From Limnohabitans sp. (GTDB taxonomy: Bacteria > Pseudomonadota > Gammaproteobacteria > Burkholderiales > Burkholderiaceae_C), in contig JAHECM010000063.1 in the NCBI GenBank assembly GCA_024641725.1, positions 1 through 6,944 on the forward strand: 6,944 bases of DNA, read 5' to 3'. A program made the position numbers and the translations under genes. This document shows, one piece after another, positions 5,738-6,944 of the stretch; the stretch's first letter is position 1; each line of letters opens with the position of its first letter. The notes under the pieces are model-generated. The model saw only the letters and a list, made by a program, of their open reading frames with translations. It was not told where the DNA came from and ran no database searches.

Positions 5738-6944
5738 ACACCACGCCCCACACCACCGGGCACCCTGCCCCGGTCAGCTTTGCGCAGGCCCTGAAGTTCT
5801 GGTTCTGGCTGGGCTGCGTCAGCTTTGGCGGCCCTGCGGGGCAGATCGCGCTGATGCACGAAGAGCTGGTGGTGCGCCGCCGCTGGATTTCAGAGCAGCG
5901 CTACCAGCACGCGCTCAACTACTGCATGCTGCTGCCCGGCCCCGAAGCGCAACAACTGGCCACGTACACCGGCTGGCTGATGCACGGCACGCGCGGTGGT
6001 ATCGCCGCAGGGGCTTTGTTTGTGCTGCCCAGTCTGGTGCTGCTGATCGTGCTGTCGTGGGCTTACACCGCCTGGGGTCAGCACCCTTGGGGGCAGGCGC
6101 TGCTGTGGGGCCTCAAGCCCGCAGTGACCGCGTTGGTGATTCACGCGGTGCACCGCATGGCCAAACGCACGCTCCAAGCGCGCTGGCTGTGGGGGGTGGC
6201 GGGCTTGTCATTTCTGGGCATGCTGTGGGCTTGGCCGTTTGCGCTCATCATTGCCGCAGCGGCTGCGACCGGTTGGCTGATGCAAGGCCAAGGGGTTGTC
6301 GCAGAATCGGTCCCGCATGGCCCCACGCCCCCACTTGACAGACAAGGCACCCATCCCGACAGCGGGGCCATCCGCTCCAACAATGATGCCCCCGCTTGGC
6401 TGAACGAGCACAGCACACCGCCAGCACACACTCTTTTTGAGCCTCGCCGCCTGTTGCGCGCCATTGGGCTGGGTGTGGGCCTGTGGTCCATCACGCTGGG
6501 ACTGCTGGCCTGGACATTGGGCACCGACCACACGCTGACGCACATGGGCGGTTTTTTCACGCAGGTGGCGTTGCTGACCTTTGGTGGCGCGTATGCGGTG
6601 TTGCCCTTTGTCACGCAGGCGGCGGTGTCGCACTACCACTGGCTGAGCGCATCGCAAATGATGGACGGTTTGGCTTTGGGCGAAACCACCCCCGGCCCGT
6701 TGATCATTGTGGTGGCGTTTGTGGGTTTTCTGGGCGGTCACAGCCAAGCCATCACCGGGCACGCTTGGCTGGGGGGCATGGTCGCCGCTGTGGTGGTGAC
6801 TTGGTTCACGTTTTTGCCCTCCTTCGTGTTCATTTTGGCGGGCGGGCCACTGGTTGAATCCACCCGCCACCGGCCTGCACTGCAAGGCCCTCTGCTGGCC
6901 ATCAGCGCAGCGGTGATCGGTGTCATGGCGCAGCTGGCCGCTGT
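5734..6944 (+). CDS. chrA: ChrA-type chromate transporter, two CHR domains (C-terminus cut by window edge)
   Basis: This is an inner-membrane transporter of the CHR superfamily, whose characterised long-chain members export chromate and give chromate resistance. The visible 403 residues of a usual 400-450 hold both halves. The first CHR domain carries SFGGPAGQIALMHEELV (30-46) and LPGPEAQQLATYTGWLMHG (67-85). The second carries LTFGGAYAVLPFVTQ (281-295) and DGLALGETTPGPLIIVVAFVG (311-331). These paired FGG and PGP motifs are diagnostic. A hydrophilic linker, about residues 186-238, joins the halves. The ATG overlaps the stop of the upstream unknown gene (ATGA) and lacks its own Shine-Dalgarno site, so translation probably depends on the upstream gene. 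No chrB is seen nearby. Chromate is the family assignment; some CHR proteins probably move other anions. Confidence 0.93.
   Translation, partial: MNTTPHTTGHPAPVSFAQALKFWFWLGCVSFGGPAGQIALMHEELVVRRRWISEQRYQHALNYCMLLPGPEAQQLATYTGWLMHGTRGGIAAGALFVLPSLVLLIVLSWAYTAWGQHPWGQALLWGLKPAVTALVIHAVHRMAKRTLQARWLWGVAGLSFLGMLWAWPFALIIAAAAATGWLMQGQGVVAESVPHGPTPPLDRQGTHPDSGAIRSNNDAPAWLNEHSTPPAHTLFEPRRLLRAIGLGVGLWSITLGLLAWTLGTDHTLTHMGGFFTQVALLTFGGAYAVLPFVTQAAVSHYHWLSASQMMDGLALGETTPGPLIIVVAFVGFLGGHSQAITGHAWLGGMVAAVVVTWFTFLPSFVFILAGGPLVESTRHRPALQGPLLAISAAVIGVMAQLAA

Noticed and set aside
5114..5859. Minus-strand open frames of 169 and 189 codons over the 121-residue gene and divergent promoter
   Set aside because: They cross the promoter region and the GntR start, show no family resemblance, and compete with a plus-strand gene coupled to chrA.
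6141..6885. Minus-strand open frames of 157 and 225 codons inside chrA
   Set aside because: The plus-strand ChrA reading has diagnostic motifs through this whole stretch; these frames are polar and Gln/His-rich, typical of antisense shadows.

Overview
The window is GC-rich, densely coding bacterial DNA. Gene content, codon use (strong G/C at third positions) and protein style suggest a betaproteobacterium of the Burkholderiales, most like the Comamonadaceae. That placement is inference from general resemblance, not from a marker gene. No tRNA, rRNA, CRISPR array, insertion sequence or prophage gene was seen. The only non-coding stretch of any size is about 170 bp (5202-5371).

Minus strand, 5201 down to 1: one compact, probably single-transcript operon. 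In transcription order it encodes a GntR-family regulator with an FCD ligand-binding domain, a periplasmic substrate-binding protein with a signal peptide, a small cytoplasmic alpha/beta hydrolase, the two membrane permeases LivH and LivM, and the ATPase LivG, which is cut by the left edge. The partner ATPase LivF is absent and would be expected just beyond position 1. Genes are 28 and 15 nt apart at the promoter-proximal end. Further on they overlap by 7, 1 and 4 nt, with good Shine-Dalgarno sites placed inside the preceding gene. Together they make a HAAT (hydrophobic/branched-chain amino acid type) ABC importer. The regulator probably senses the imported compound or a product of it. The embedded hydrolase suggests that the substrate, or something derived from it, is an ester, lactone, thioester or amide rather than a plain amino acid.

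Centre, 5202-5371: a comparatively AT-rich divergent promoter region. It holds a perfect 8-bp palindrome TGTATACA and a one-mismatch copy TGTATCCA whose start is 63 bp away, about six helical turns. These look like operators for the FCD-GntR regulator.

Plus strand, 5372 to the right edge: a 121-residue protein of unknown function overlaps by 4 nt a ChrA-type chromate transporter with two CHR domains, whose C-terminus runs off the window. The two genes appear translationally coupled. The arrangement of an FCD-GntR-controlled importer with an embedded hydrolase, divergent from an unknown-protein/chrA pair, is the main point of interest. All recognisable genes belong to known families, and nothing here is clearly a wholly new system.
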